A stretch of 64,000 nucleotides of DNA from Oceanobacillus polygoni. Lineage in GTDB: Bacteria > Bacillota > Bacilli > Bacillales > Amphibacillaceae. The stretch covers positions 18,025 to 82,024 of the forward strand of contig NZ_PIJY01000020.1 of the NCBI RefSeq assembly GCF_008304605.1, written 5' to 3'. A model generated the notes under the pieces. That model was not told the origin of the DNA. It made no database searches and worked only from the letters and a program-made list of their open reading frames with translations. Both the position numbers and the translations under genes were made by a program. How positions within the stretch are numbered: the first letter of the stretch is position 1; every line of letters begins with the position of its first letter. Below, in pieces: positions 50,048 through 58,341 of the stretch.

Positions 50048-51361
50048 ATGAAAAAAAATAACTTTGAGCCTTTCGCTTTCGAGCCTTCGCTAGATCGTGC
50101 TATTGATAAGCTTGGATTTAAGCATCCAACAGAAATACAAAGCAAGGTAATACCTGCTATCCTAAAAGGAGAAAGTGTTATTGGACAATCGCGTACAGGA
50201 TCTGGTAAGACACATGCCTATTTACTACCTCTTTTTAATCACATCGATAATAATAAACGAGAAGTTCAGTTTGTGATTACAGCTCCTACACGGGAATTAG
50301 CAACCCAAATTTACAATGAAGTTAGAACAATTATTGACTATGCAGAAAAAGAAGGTACATGGGTTGCGAAGCTATTAGTAGGTGGAACCGATAAGCAGAA
50401 GATGGCAGAAAAACTAAAAACACCGCCGCATATTATTGTTGGTACACCGGGGAGAATACTGGATATTGTCAAGGATGAAGCAATTTCAATTTATTCAGCA
50501 ACTTCTTTTGTGATTGATGAAGCAGATTTAATGTTGGATCTTGGTTTCATTGAGGAAGTAGATCAATTACTAATCCGCTCGCAAAAAGATATCCAATTAA
50601 TGGTATTCTCGGCAACGATTCCACAACGCCTGCAGCATTTTTTCAAAAAATATTTAGAAAATCCGTTATATGTAAAAATAGATGAGCATTTCTCACCCGA
50701 AACAATGGAGCATCGATTGATTGCTCGTAAGCATCGCAATGAAGCAGACATTATTTTTGACATATCAAAAGCAATCCAACCATATTTGGCAATTGTCTTT
50801 ACAAATGGAAAAAAACAAGCAAACGAGCTAGCTGAATCATTGCTGGAACGCGGATTAGATGTCGGTTTAATTCATGGTGGTCTTACACCAAGAGAGCGAA
50901 AACGTGTATTAAAAGATATTCAAAATTTGCGCTATCAATATGTTGTCGCTACAGATTTAGCTGCAAGAGGAATTGATATCAAAGGTGTTAGTCACGTCAT
51001 TAATGCTCAAATACCGAAGGAAGAAGAATTTTATATTCACCGAGTTGGTAGAACAGCAAGAGCTGGAATGGAAGGAACAGCGATTAGTATTTATCATGAA
51101 TCAGACCTACCATTAGTGGAGAAACTCGAGCAAAAAGGATTAAGTTTCACTTATACGGAAGTAAAAGATGGGGAATGGAAGGAAGCTAAGCCTTGGAATG
51201 AGCGGCATTTACGTACAAAAACAACAACAAATATTGAAAAAGAAGCATGGAAGCAAGTACGTAAAGCTAAAAAGGTAAAGCCAGGCTATAAGAAAAAAAT
51301 GAAGAAACAGCAAGAGTCCATTAAACGTAAATTATCGAAGCGTACAAAATTTAAGAAATAG
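50048..51361 (+). CDS. cshB: DEAD-box RNA helicase CshB
   Basis: A 437-residue ATP-dependent RNA helicase, linked in Bacillus to cold shock and RNA unfolding. It shows the Q motif (HPTEIQSKVIP), Walker A (SRTGSGKT), VIDEADLML and SAT. The helicase C domain has DLAARGID and HRVGRTARAG, and the tail is very basic. AAAGGAG precedes ATG 50048. Confidence 0.95.
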   Translation: MKKNNFEPFAFEPSLDRAIDKLGFKHPTEIQSKVIPAILKGESVIGQSRTGSGKTHAYLLPLFNHIDNNKREVQFVITAPTRELATQIYNEVRTIIDYAEKEGTWVAKLLVGGTDKQKMAEKLKTPPHIIVGTPGRILDIVKDEAISIYSATSFVIDEADLMLDLGFIEEVDQLLIRSQKDIQLMVFSATIPQRLQHFFKKYLENPLYVKIDEHFSPETMEHRLIARKHRNEADIIFDISKAIQPYLAIVFTNGKKQANELAESLLERGLDVGLIHGGLTPRERKRVLKDIQNLRYQYVVATDLAARGIDIKGVSHVINAQIPKEEEFYIHRVGRTARAGMEGTAISIYHESDLPLVEKLEQKGLSFTYTEVKDGEWKEAKPWNERHLRTKTTTNIEKEAWKQVRKAKKVKPGYKKKMKKQQESIKRKLSKRTKFKK

Positions 51362-51477
51362 CTTTTTGGTAGATAGGGACGCATAGAACCTTTCTATCCG
51401 CATAAACACGACTATGGAATCTTCCAAATAATGATAATCGCCAAGTTTTTTAAAAAGATAGGGGAGAGGTGTAACAA

Positions 51478-52371
51478 TTGTTGAAAATTGGATCACATGT
51501 ATCAATGAGTGGAAAGAAAATGTTGTTGGGTTCGAGTGAAGAAGCTCAAGCCTACGGAGCAAATACGTTTATGATTTATACTGGCGCACCGCAAAATACA
51601 AGGAGAAAGCCAGTAGAGGAACTAAATATTATGACAGGCCGTGAGCATATGGAGCAACACGGTATGTCGGATATCGTAGTACATGCGCCATATATCATTA
51701 ATATTGGTAATGCGATAAAACCAGCGACGTTTGAACTTGGTGTCAATTTCTTGCGTAATGAAATCGATCGTACAGCAGCTATTGGTGCTAAGCAAATTGT
51801 GCTGCATCCTGGCGCACACGTTGGCGAGGGTGCAGATACTGGGATTAAAAAAATAATCGAAGGGCTTAATGAAGTTCTTGAAAGTGATAGCACAGTACAG
51901 ATTGCTTTAGAAACAATGGCTGGAAAAGGTTCAGAAGTTGGACGAACCTTTGATGAACTAGCTAAAATAATTGATGGTGTAACACATAATGAAAAACTAT
52001 CCATTTGTATGGATACATGTCATATTCATGATGCAGGTTATGATATCGTGAATGATTTTGATGGTGTTTTAAATGAATTTGATAAAATTATTGGCATAGA
52101 TCGAATTAAAGTTGTTCACGTGAATGATAGTAAAAATGAGCGTGGTGCTCATAAAGACCGACATGAAAATATAGGGTTCGGTCATATAGGATTTGACGCA
52201 TTACATTATGTTGTTCATCATCCACAGCTAACAACATTGCCAAAAATTCTAGAAACACCATATGTAGGGACGGATAAAAAGAATAAAAAAGCGCCATATA
52301 AGCTAGAAATCGAAATGATTCGCAACGGATCATTTGTAGAGGACTTAAAAGAACAAATTATAAATTCATGA
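51478..52371 (+). CDS. nfo: Endonuclease IV
   Basis: AP endonuclease in base-excision repair (YqfS in B. subtilis, where it is used in spores). A 297-residue TIM barrel with zinc ligands in the signatures [24 protein letters not shown] and [22 protein letters not shown]. The start is TTG 51478, giving [20 protein letters not shown] lies upstream. It converges with yqfT on a shared terminator. Confidence 0.96.
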   Translation: MLKIGSHVSMSGKKMLLGSSEEAQAYGANTFMIYTGAPQNTRRKPVEELNIMTGREHMEQHGMSDIVVHAPYIINIGNAIKPATFELGVNFLRNEIDRTAAIGAKQIVLHPGAHVGEGADTGIKKIIEGLNEVLESDSTVQIALETMAGKGSEVGRTFDELAKIIDGVTHNEKLSICMDTCHIHDAGYDIVNDFDGVLNEFDKIIGIDRIKVVHVNDSKNERGAHKDRHENIGFGHIGFDALHYVVHHPQLTTLPKILETPYVGTDKKNKKAPYKLEIEMIRNGSFVEDLKEQIINS

Positions 52372-52372
52372 T

Positions 52373-52399
52373 AAAAGGAATAGCGATGCTATTCCTTTT
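52373..52399. terminator. Bidirectional terminator between nfo and yqfT
   Basis: A perfect 12-bp stem (AAAAGGAATAGC with GCTATTCCTTTT) around GAT, with A/T tails serving both strands. Confidence 0.88.
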
Positions 52400-52400
52400 A

Positions 52401-52685
52401 TCATTGAAAAAGATGTTCTAAGCCATAAGATTGAATTAATGTATGCAATAATTGCTCTGCTTTACTAGCCGTTTGCTCATCCGTAATTGCTGCTAAGTGT
52501 TGAAACATTTCTTGCCGTGTTTTTGGATTAAATGGATCAAGCGTATTTTTACGTAAGTATAATGCAATCTGCTGTGCTTGTGCTTCGGTTAATTGAAACC
52601 CATATTGTTTACTGTAGTGTAGAAGCTCATCACGTGTAAGATGCTTTAGTTTGTTTTTAACCATTTCCTTAATAAAAATAGACAT
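52401..52685 (-). CDS. yqfT: DUF2624 family protein YqfT
   Basis: A 94-residue, wholly helical cytosolic protein with LTRDELLHYSKQYGFQLT and LYLRKNTLDPFNP. It matches B. subtilis YqfT (DUF2624) by sequence feel and by place beside nfo. The function is unknown. GAGGAGGATG precedes the ATG at 52685. It is divergent from the next gene. Confidence 0.8.
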   Translation of the reverse strand: MSIFIKEMVKNKLKHLTRDELLHYSKQYGFQLTEAQAQQIALYLRKNTLDPFNPKTRQEMFQHLAAITDEQTASKAEQLLHTLIQSYGLEHLFQ

Positions 52686-52838
52686 GCACTCATCCTCCTC
52701 GTTATCTACATCCTATTTTATGCCCAGTTGGTTAATTGGTGAATTTGAATCGACCATCCAATAAATAACATCTTTATAAAATGAATCTTTCCATAAACTA
52801 TAATTGCACCTCATTACAGATAAGGAGGTCTTGAAGAT

Positions 52839-53216
52839 ATGGATGAAATGAACAGGCGTACAGATAAAACGACACAACCAGCTCCAAATCATGGAGAACA
52901 TACCGAAAATCAGGATTTCATCGGTATTGAGTCAGATAGTTTGAGGAATGAAGAATTTGCTGCCGAATTTACAGCAGATGATTACGAAATTGAATCCGAT
53001 GATCGAAGCCGTGAAGGTGCAACAACAGTTTACGGGTGGATTGGTTTAGCTCTTTCTGTAATATCGTTCTTCATGTGGCCGGTGGTTCTTGGAGTTGCCG
53101 GAATAATTTTCGGTTTTGTATCCAGAAGCCGCGGTGCAGATACGCTAGGGAATATCGCTATAGCAGCTGGAGCAATATCCATTTTAATCACACTCTTTAT
53201 ATTACCATTTTTTTAA
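52839..53216 (+). CDS. Small DUF4190-like membrane protein (YqfX-like)
   Basis: A 125-residue protein: a hydrophilic acidic N-terminus (1-60), then two membrane helices (about 66-92 and 100-125). The loop FGFVSRSRGADTLGNIAIAA between them is typical of DUF4190-type proteins. It corresponds by position to B. subtilis yqfX. The function is unknown. AAGGAGGT precedes ATG 52839. Repeat copy B lies after it. Confidence 0.75.
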   Translation: MDEMNRRTDKTTQPAPNHGEHTENQDFIGIESDSLRNEEFAAEFTADDYEIESDDRSREGATTVYGWIGLALSVISFFMWPVVLGVAGIIFGFVSRSRGADTLGNIAIAAGAISILITLFILPFF

Positions 53217-53352
53217 CAAATCGTACGGGGCTGATTTTTTCAGCCTCTTTTTATTGTTCTGGTTTTTAACTTACAGAAATTAACTTTCATACCAGGAAAA
53301 AAGTCTGATTTTGCACGATAGATATAATCATGAACTAAAACTGCTATGGTAA

Positions 53353-53630
53353 GAGCAATTTTCGCCGTCCGGGATCGCTTCGGGCGGATGCGCATCTTAG
53401 GGCACGGCTCTAGCCTTACCTGGACTAGTCGGAGTTACGAGATTGTTCCAGTGTATTCCACTAATAGTAGGTAGTTGCTCCAGTACTAGCGGAGGAAATA
53501 CACGTAGCCTCCTGTGAGATACGTGGCCAGAGTGAGACTCTGAAGAACGGTAGTTCGAGGAGGCTCACGGGTCACCCACGTAAAGCGAAGTGTATTTCCG
53601 GAGCGGGTATACGCTCTAATCAGAATTGCA
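53353..53630 (-). repeat. Bacillaceae-type intergenic repeat, copy B (inverted)
   Basis: A 278-base element, the diverged reverse-complement partner of 30444-30726. From the left it shows CCGTCCGGGATCGCTTCGGG, a variable middle, AGAGTGAGACTCTGAAGAAC, GGGTCACCC and GCGGGTATACGC. It is more GC-rich than its neighbours and has no open frame shared with copy A. It fills the gap between the yqfX-like gene and the yqfZ-like gene. Confidence 0.85.
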
Positions 53631-53678
53631 CATTGCCAAAAATAAGATTAAATATCATTATTTACATATGTTAGTTAT

Positions 53679-54002
53679 TTATTGATATAGAGGAAAGTAA
53701 TAAAATGTGTCTGGTTTTAGCTTATATGGGTCTGTTGTTGGGTTTAATTCTTTGAAATCTTTAATAATTACATCTGAATGAAATGTTGAAATGCTATCCT
53801 CATTTAGTGATTCAACAATTGAAAATATCGTATCACCAGGTAAGACCTTCACATGAGCAATCGTATAAACTTCATTAGCATCCATTTTTTTTTCGGTGTT
53901 ATTTTCAATATTCATGTTGTTGTTAATTGTTATGTCTTGAAAAATACTAACAATCAGCAATATAATGAATGTATATAGTGCAAGTTTCTTCAATGTATAC
54001 AT
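53679..54002 (-). CDS. Membrane-anchored LysM-like protein (YqfZ-like)
   Basis: A 107-residue protein. An N-terminal helix (about 5-22), an Asn-rich spacer and a C-terminal extracytoplasmic domain resembling LysM follow in order (VLPGDTIFSIVESLNED, then DFKELNPTTDPYKLKPDTFY). It matches B. subtilis yqfZ in size, layout and region. ATG 54002 follows AAGGAGA; the longer frame to 54029 lacks a site. It is divergent from the NfeD-like gene. Confidence 0.72.
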   Translation of the reverse strand: MYTLKKLALYTFIILLIVSIFQDITINNNMNIENNTEKKMDANEVYTIAHVKVLPGDTIFSIVESLNEDSISTFHSDVIIKDFKELNPTTDPYKLKPDTFYYFPLYQ

Positions 54003-54073
54003 ACAAATTCTCCTTTTAGGTGAAACCATTTACAATTCCATACGTATGATTATTATAGAAAGGGGGAGATAAA

Positions 54074-54703
54074 ATGGATATTTTTGATTTACAATGGATT
54101 GGATTTGTTATAACATTTTTAGCTACACTATTTTTGATTGGTGAAGTTTTAGTTAATATGCGAGGTTTTTTTGGACTATTAGGTATTGGATTTATTACCG
54201 TATACTTTGCAGCTTACGTTGGAAGTAGTTCGTTTATTCTTATGCTTATTATATATTTTGTTGGATTATTACTTATCATAGTTGATGGTAAGCTGCTGAA
54301 TGATGGAACACTTGCAACAATTGGTCTTGCGAGTATGCTGACATCTGTTGCAATAGCTGCAGATGATCTTACTTCTGGATTATATGCTGTTTTAGGTGTA
54401 CTGCTAGGGACTGGTGCTTCCTTCTTTTTCTTAAAAGTTTTTAAACGAAGAGAGATGTGGACGAAGCTTGCACTGAAAGACCAGTTAACGAAGGAAGCTG
54501 GGTATAATTCTATGAATATGGAATATGAACAGTTAGTTGGTAAGGAAGGTATTACGCTAAACGACCTTAGGCCAGTTGGAACAGTGAAAATAAATAATAA
54601 AGATTATAGTGCAGTATCGGACGGACAGTGGATACCTAAGAATAGCAAAGTAAAGGTCACACAAGTAGATGGAACAAAAATATTAGTTGAAAAAATAGCA
54701 TAG
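54074..54703 (+). CDS. Orphan NfeD-like membrane protein
   Basis: A 209-residue protein with several membrane segments (about 8-26, 31-48, 52-72, 80-95, 100-122) and a C-terminal OB-fold-like domain (about 148-208). Its VGKEGITLNDLRPVGTVKINN parallels the GMEGITLTPLRPSG region of yqeZ. It lacks a protease domain, and no flotillin gene is next to it. GGGGGAG precedes ATG 54074. Confidence 0.8.
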   Translation: MDIFDLQWIGFVITFLATLFLIGEVLVNMRGFFGLLGIGFITVYFAAYVGSSSFILMLIIYFVGLLLIIVDGKLLNDGTLATIGLASMLTSVAIAADDLTSGLYAVLGVLLGTGASFFFLKVFKRREMWTKLALKDQLTKEAGYNSMNMEYEQLVGKEGITLNDLRPVGTVKINNKDYSAVSDGQWIPKNSKVKVTQVDGTKILVEKIA

Positions 54704-54813
54704 ATGATCGAAGAGGACAATTTTCTAGCAATAGGAAATTGTTCTTTTTTTTATGAAAAAAGAATGAAAAACGCAGGTTAAGGGTAGTTAATAAATAGAG
54801 GTAGAAAACACTA

Positions 54814-54876
54814 TGTAAATTTAATGTAAATTATTTAACTTATACCTTTACAAATGGTTAATAAATCATTAATAAT
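54814..54876 (+). promoter_or_regulatory. PhoP-box-like repeats and promoter of the Na/Pi gene
   Basis: Plus-strand hexamers TTTACA (54847), TTAATA (54858) and TTAATA (54869) are spaced exactly 11 bases, matching the PhoP consensus TT(A/C/T)A(C/T)A-N5. TTAACT lies 12 bases further up. On the minus strand two TTTACA copies also sit 11 bases apart (54814-54830). TTTACA with TAATAAT (54870-54876, 17-base spacer) could be the core promoter. Confidence 0.55.
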
Positions 54877-54928
54877 GGGAGAGGTGCAAACGACAAGATT
54901 CAACATAAATGAAGGGACGAAAGCAATA

Positions 54929-56554
54929 GTGGATATTGAAGTTCAATCACTGATATTTGAGTTTATTGGTGGTATAGGTATTTTCCTACTAGGTATTAAA
55001 TTTATGGGAGATGGATTACAAAAATCAGCAGGCGATCGTCTTCGAGACATCTTAGATCGATTTACAAGCAATCCTTTTCTAGGAGTCCTAGCAGGTATTA
55101 TCGTAACAGGTTTAATCCAAAGTAGCTCAGGTACTACTGTGTTAACTGTAGGACTCGTGAATGCCGGTTTTATGACGTTACGACAAGCCATTGGTGTCAT
55201 CATGGGTGCCAACATTGGTACAACAGTAACCGCGTTTATTATTGGTATAAATATTGGTGAATATGCGCTACCAATCCTTGCTGTTGGAGCACTTATATTA
55301 TTCTTCTTTAAAAACCAAAAAGTTACTGCAGTAGGACAAACAATATTTGGATTTGGTGCATTATTTTTTGGTTTAGAATTAATGGGAAGCGGTTTGAAAC
55401 CATTAAGCCAACTTGAAGTATTCCATTCATTAACACTGAGCATGAGTGAGACACCAATACTTGGTGTAGTTATCGGTACTGTTTTTACAGTTATCGTACA
55501 GAGCTCAAGTGCAACAATTGGAATTCTACAAGGATTATTTGCAGAAGGTGCTATGTCACTTGAAGCGGCACTACCAGTTTTACTTGGTGATAATATCGGT
55601 ACAACAATCACAGCCATTCTTGCATCGATAGGAACTTCCATCGCAGCAAAACGTGCTGCTTTAACACATGTTGTATTTAATTTAATCGGTGCGACAATTT
55701 TTATGTTGATACTAGGTTTGTTTACAAGTTTTGTGACATTTTTACAAGGGCAGCTTAATCTAAACCCAGAAATGACGATTGCGTTTGCGCATGGTAGTTA
55801 TAATTTGATGAATACAGCGATTCAGTTTCCATTTATTGGCGTATTAGCTTGGATTGTAACGAAGTTAATTCCTGGAGAAGATTCAATTATTGAATATAAG
55901 CCGAAGCATTTAGATCCAATCTTTATTCAACAATCTTCTACAGTAGCATTAGATCAAGCGAAAGCTGAAGTCATTCGTATGGGTGAATTTGCTCATAAAG
56001 GTCTAGAGGAAACAAACCTTTACGTTACAACGCAAAATCAGAAGCATTCAGAAATGGCTATGCAAGTTGAAGGTGCACTGAATAACCTAGATCGTGAAAT
56101 AACGGATTACCTCGTTAGCATTGCAGCTGGATCATTGTCTGATACTGAAAGTGTAAAACACACATCACTGATGAATTCAGTACGTGATATTGAGCGGATT
56201 GGCGATCATTACGAAAATATTATTGAGTTAATTGATTATAAAATGTCGAATAAAGTTAACTTAACAGAACAGGCATTGGAAGATTTAAACACGATGTTTG
56301 ACTTAACGCTCTTAACGGTTAAGCAAGCAGTAGAATCACTTGAAAAAATGGATCGTGAAGCGGCATTAGAAGTGGTTCAAAAAGAGGATAAAATCGATAA
56401 AATGGAACGTCAATTCCGTAAAAAACACATTATTCGTATGAATGAAGGTTTATGTAGCGGATCTGCTGGTATCGTATTTGTAGATATCATCAGTAACTTA
56501 GAACGAATTGGTGACCATGCTGTAAACATTGCAGAAGAAGTATTAGGAGAGTAG
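54929..56554 (+). CDS. Na/Pi cotransporter with PhoU-like domain
   Basis: Sodium-dependent phosphate symporter of the NptA/YjbB family. The tandem inverted transport repeats carry the signatures GLIQSSSGTT (first half) and TVIVQSSSATIG (second half), with paired GANIGTT and GDNIGTT motifs. A cytoplasmic PhoU-like helical domain forms the C-terminal ~190 residues. I prefer GTG 54929 (541 residues) after GAAGGGA, because the in-frame ATG at 54854 lies inside the promoter. The ATG at 54875 is another option. Confidence 0.9.
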   Translation: MDIEVQSLIFEFIGGIGIFLLGIKFMGDGLQKSAGDRLRDILDRFTSNPFLGVLAGIIVTGLIQSSSGTTVLTVGLVNAGFMTLRQAIGVIMGANIGTTVTAFIIGINIGEYALPILAVGALILFFFKNQKVTAVGQTIFGFGALFFGLELMGSGLKPLSQLEVFHSLTLSMSETPILGVVIGTVFTVIVQSSSATIGILQGLFAEGAMSLEAALPVLLGDNIGTTITAILASIGTSIAAKRAALTHVVFNLIGATIFMLILGLFTSFVTFLQGQLNLNPEMTIAFAHGSYNLMNTAIQFPFIGVLAWIVTKLIPGEDSIIEYKPKHLDPIFIQQSSTVALDQAKAEVIRMGEFAHKGLEETNLYVTTQNQKHSEMAMQVEGALNNLDREITDYLVSIAAGSLSDTESVKHTSLMNSVRDIERIGDHYENIIELIDYKMSNKVNLTEQALEDLNTMFDLTLLTVKQAVESLEKMDREAALEVVQKEDKIDKMERQFRKKHIIRMNEGLCSGSAGIVFVDIISNLERIGDHAVNIAEEVLGE

Positions 56555-56555
56555 A

Positions 56556-56583
56556 AAAAAGGGGGGAGACCTCCTTTTTTTTA
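56556..56583 (+). terminator. Terminator after the Na/Pi gene
   Basis: AAAAAAGGGGGG pairs with CCTCCTTTTTT (one mismatch) around AGA, then T residues. Confidence 0.8.
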
Positions 56584-56756
56584 CTATAAAAAAACACATA
56601 AAAATAAAATTTCCTACAAAATGCTACAATTTATTCATTTATGTGTTGAAATAAATTTTAGAACGTGATATTATAAATCTCGCAGTCGCAGAAATGACGA
56701 ATACATAAAAAGTTTTGAGTTTGATTAAAAAGTTTTGCGAATGTGCAAAACAAGTG

Positions 56757-56785
56757 TTGACAGAAAAACTAGAACATGGTAAATT
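56757..56785 (+). promoter_or_regulatory. SigA promoter of the tRNA cluster
   Basis: TTGACA (56757-56762), a 17-base spacer and TAAATT (56780-56785), about 60 bases before tRNA-Asn. Confidence 0.75.
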
Positions 56786-56847
56786 AGATTTTGTCGCTAA
56801 TACGTTTCCAATTGAAACGAGCAACTATAGACATACTTTAACATTAT

Positions 56848-56922
56848 TCCACAGTAGCTCAGTGGTAGAGCAATCGGCTGTTAACCGATCGGTCGTAGGT
56901 TCGAATCCTACCTGTGGAGCCA
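56848..56922 (+). tRNA. tRNA-Asn (GTT)
   Basis: Full cloverleaf with TCCACAG/CTGTGGA acceptor, anticodon GTT at 56880-56882, TTCGAATC T loop, G discriminator and encoded CCA. First of six tRNAs. Confidence 0.97.
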
Positions 56923-56925
56923 AGT

Positions 56926-57002
56926 GGCGGCGTAGCTCAGCTGGCGAGAGCGTACGGTTCATACCCGTGAGGTCGTGGGTTCGATCCCCTCCGCCGCTAC
57001 CA
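56926..57002 (+). tRNA. tRNA-Met (CAT), elongator
   Basis: Acceptor GGCGGCG pairs with CGCCGCT, anticodon CAT at 56960-56962, encoded CCA. It lacks the three G-C anticodon-stem pairs and the mismatched first pair of an initiator, so it is the elongator. Confidence 0.93.
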
Positions 57003-57026
57003 TACATAATTTAATAAATACATAAT

Positions 57027-57103
57027 GGCGGTCGTGGCGAAGTGGTTAACGCACCGGATTGTGGCTCCGGCATACGTGGGTTCAATCCCCACCGGTCGCC
57101 CCA
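57027..57103 (+). tRNA. tRNA-His (GTG)
   Basis: GCGGTCG pairs with CGGTCGC, and the extra G at -1 (57027) faces C73, the histidine identity element. Anticodon GTG at 57061-57063; CCA encoded. Confidence 0.96.
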
Positions 57104-57122
57104 TTATAACAAAAATAATGAA

Positions 57123-57199
57123 GGACCCTTAGCTCAGTTGGTTAGAGCTATCGGCTCATAACCGATCGGTCGCAGGTTCGAGTCCTGCAGGGTCCACCA
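57123..57199 (+). tRNA. tRNA-Ile2 (CAT, lysidine type)
   Basis: Anticodon CAT at 57157-57159, but the body (GGACCCT acceptor, C4 and C5, A discriminator) resembles the Bacillus Ile2 tRNA rather than Met. C34 would be changed to lysidine by TilS to read AUA. CCA is encoded. Confidence 0.85.
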
Positions 57200-57208
57200 T
57201 AAAAACTC

Positions 57209-57301
57209 GGAGGTATACCCAAGTCCGGCTGAAGGGATCGGTCTTGAAAACCGACAGGCGGGTCAAACCGCGCGGGGGTTCGAATCCCTCTACCTCCTCC
57301 A
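57209..57301 (+). tRNA. tRNA-Ser (TGA)
   Basis: Class II tRNA with a long variable arm (CAGGCGGGTCAAACCGCGC), anticodon TGA at 57245-57247, GGAGGTA/TACCTCC acceptor and encoded CCA. Confidence 0.96.
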
Positions 57302-57366
57302 TTTATTTCTTTTGCAAGTAGTAACTGCGCTTTATAAGAAATATAAGGATTCAATTACATAATAAC

Positions 57367-57439
<73 letters not shown>

Positions 57440-57445
57440 CTTCCT

Positions 57446-57469
57446 AAACAAGCAGATTGCTTGTTTTTT
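57446..57469 (+). terminator. Terminator of the tRNA cluster
   Basis: A 9-bp stem (AAACAAGCA with TGCTTGTTT) around GAT with a run of T, directly after tRNA-Phe. Confidence 0.9.
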
Positions 57470-57628
57470 CTTTTGGAAAAATTCGTTTATGAAATCTATC
57501 AAAAAATGATAAAATTCTTGCATTTTTTAAAGGCAAAAGATTTGCATGAATTGCGAAGCTCTGATAACCTTTAAATTAAAGGTTTCATAGACCTTAATAA
57601 TTTGGATTCATTTAAGGAGGAAAAAATT

Positions 57629-58240
57629 ATGGCTAAATTTGAACTACCTGAGTTACCTTATGCATACGATGCATTGGAACCGACAATCGACAAAGAGACA
57701 ATGAACATTCATCATACGAAGCACCACAATACGTATGTTACCAAATTAAATGAAGCACTAGAAGGACATGCAGACATTCAAGCAAATTCAGTTGAAGCAC
57801 TTATCAGTGATTTAAATGCAGTTCCTGAGAACATTCGCACAGCAGTACGTAATAACGGCGGTGGACATGCTAACCATAGCTTGTTCTGGAAGCTTCTTTC
57901 ACCAAACGGTGGAGGCGAGCCAACTGGCGAGCTAGCAGATAAAATCAACGCGAAATTTGGCGGTTTAGATGCATTTAAAGAACAATTTGCAGCAGCTGCT
58001 ACAGGACGTTTTGGTTCTGGCTGGGCATGGCTTGTTCTAGATAATGGTGAATTAGAAATCACTAGTACTCCAAACCAAGATTCTCCATTAATGGAAGGTA
58101 AAACTCCATTATTAGGTTTAGACGTTTGGGAGCATGCATACTACCTGAACTACCAAAACAGACGTCCAGATTATATTTCAGCATTCTGGAATGTTGTTAA
58201 TTGGGATGAAGTTGCAAAAAACTATAACGAAGCAAAATAA
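57629..58240 (+). CDS. sodA: Superoxide dismutase (Mn/Fe)
   Basis: Converts superoxide to hydrogen peroxide and oxygen. A 203-residue protein. Metal ligands are the first His of IHHTKHH (His 28), the His in NHSLFW, and the Asp and His of [18 protein letters not shown] and GSGWAWLV favour the Mn type. ATG 57629 follows AAGGAGG. An imperfect palindrome (57566-57584) lies in the leader, and a terminator follows. Confidence 0.97.
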   Translation: MAKFELPELPYAYDALEPTIDKETMNIHHTKHHNTYVTKLNEALEGHADIQANSVEALISDLNAVPENIRTAVRNNGGGHANHSLFWKLLSPNGGGEPTGELADKINAKFGGLDAFKEQFAAAATGRFGSGWAWLVLDNGELEITSTPNQDSPLMEGKTPLLGLDVWEHAYYLNYQNRRPDYISAFWNVVNWDEVAKNYNEAK

Positions 58241-58253
58241 TAAGGTTAAGATT

Positions 58254-58285
58254 AAAAACATGCGGTTAATTCCGCATGTTTTTTT
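58254..58285 (+). terminator. Intrinsic terminator after sodA
   Basis: A 12-bp stem (AAAAACATGCGG with CCGCATGTTTTT) around TTAATT with a T tail. Confidence 0.92.
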
Positions 58286-58341
58286 GTATATCTGTTACTC
58301 CTTCGTTCACACTAAGAGAGACGCAGGAGGAGTAATCGAAT

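Noticed and set aside
51576..52004. 142-codon minus-strand frame
   Set aside because: It is antisense to nfo, which has full endonuclease IV signatures.
54943..55641. 232-codon minus-strand frame
   Set aside because: It is a shadow of the Na/Pi cotransporter, without a ribosome binding site; the plus-strand protein has clear family motifs.
56715..57014. Open frame across the first two tRNAs, and opposite-strand frames at 56825-57523
   Set aside because: They are translations of tRNA genes and their complements, a well-known source of false proteins.
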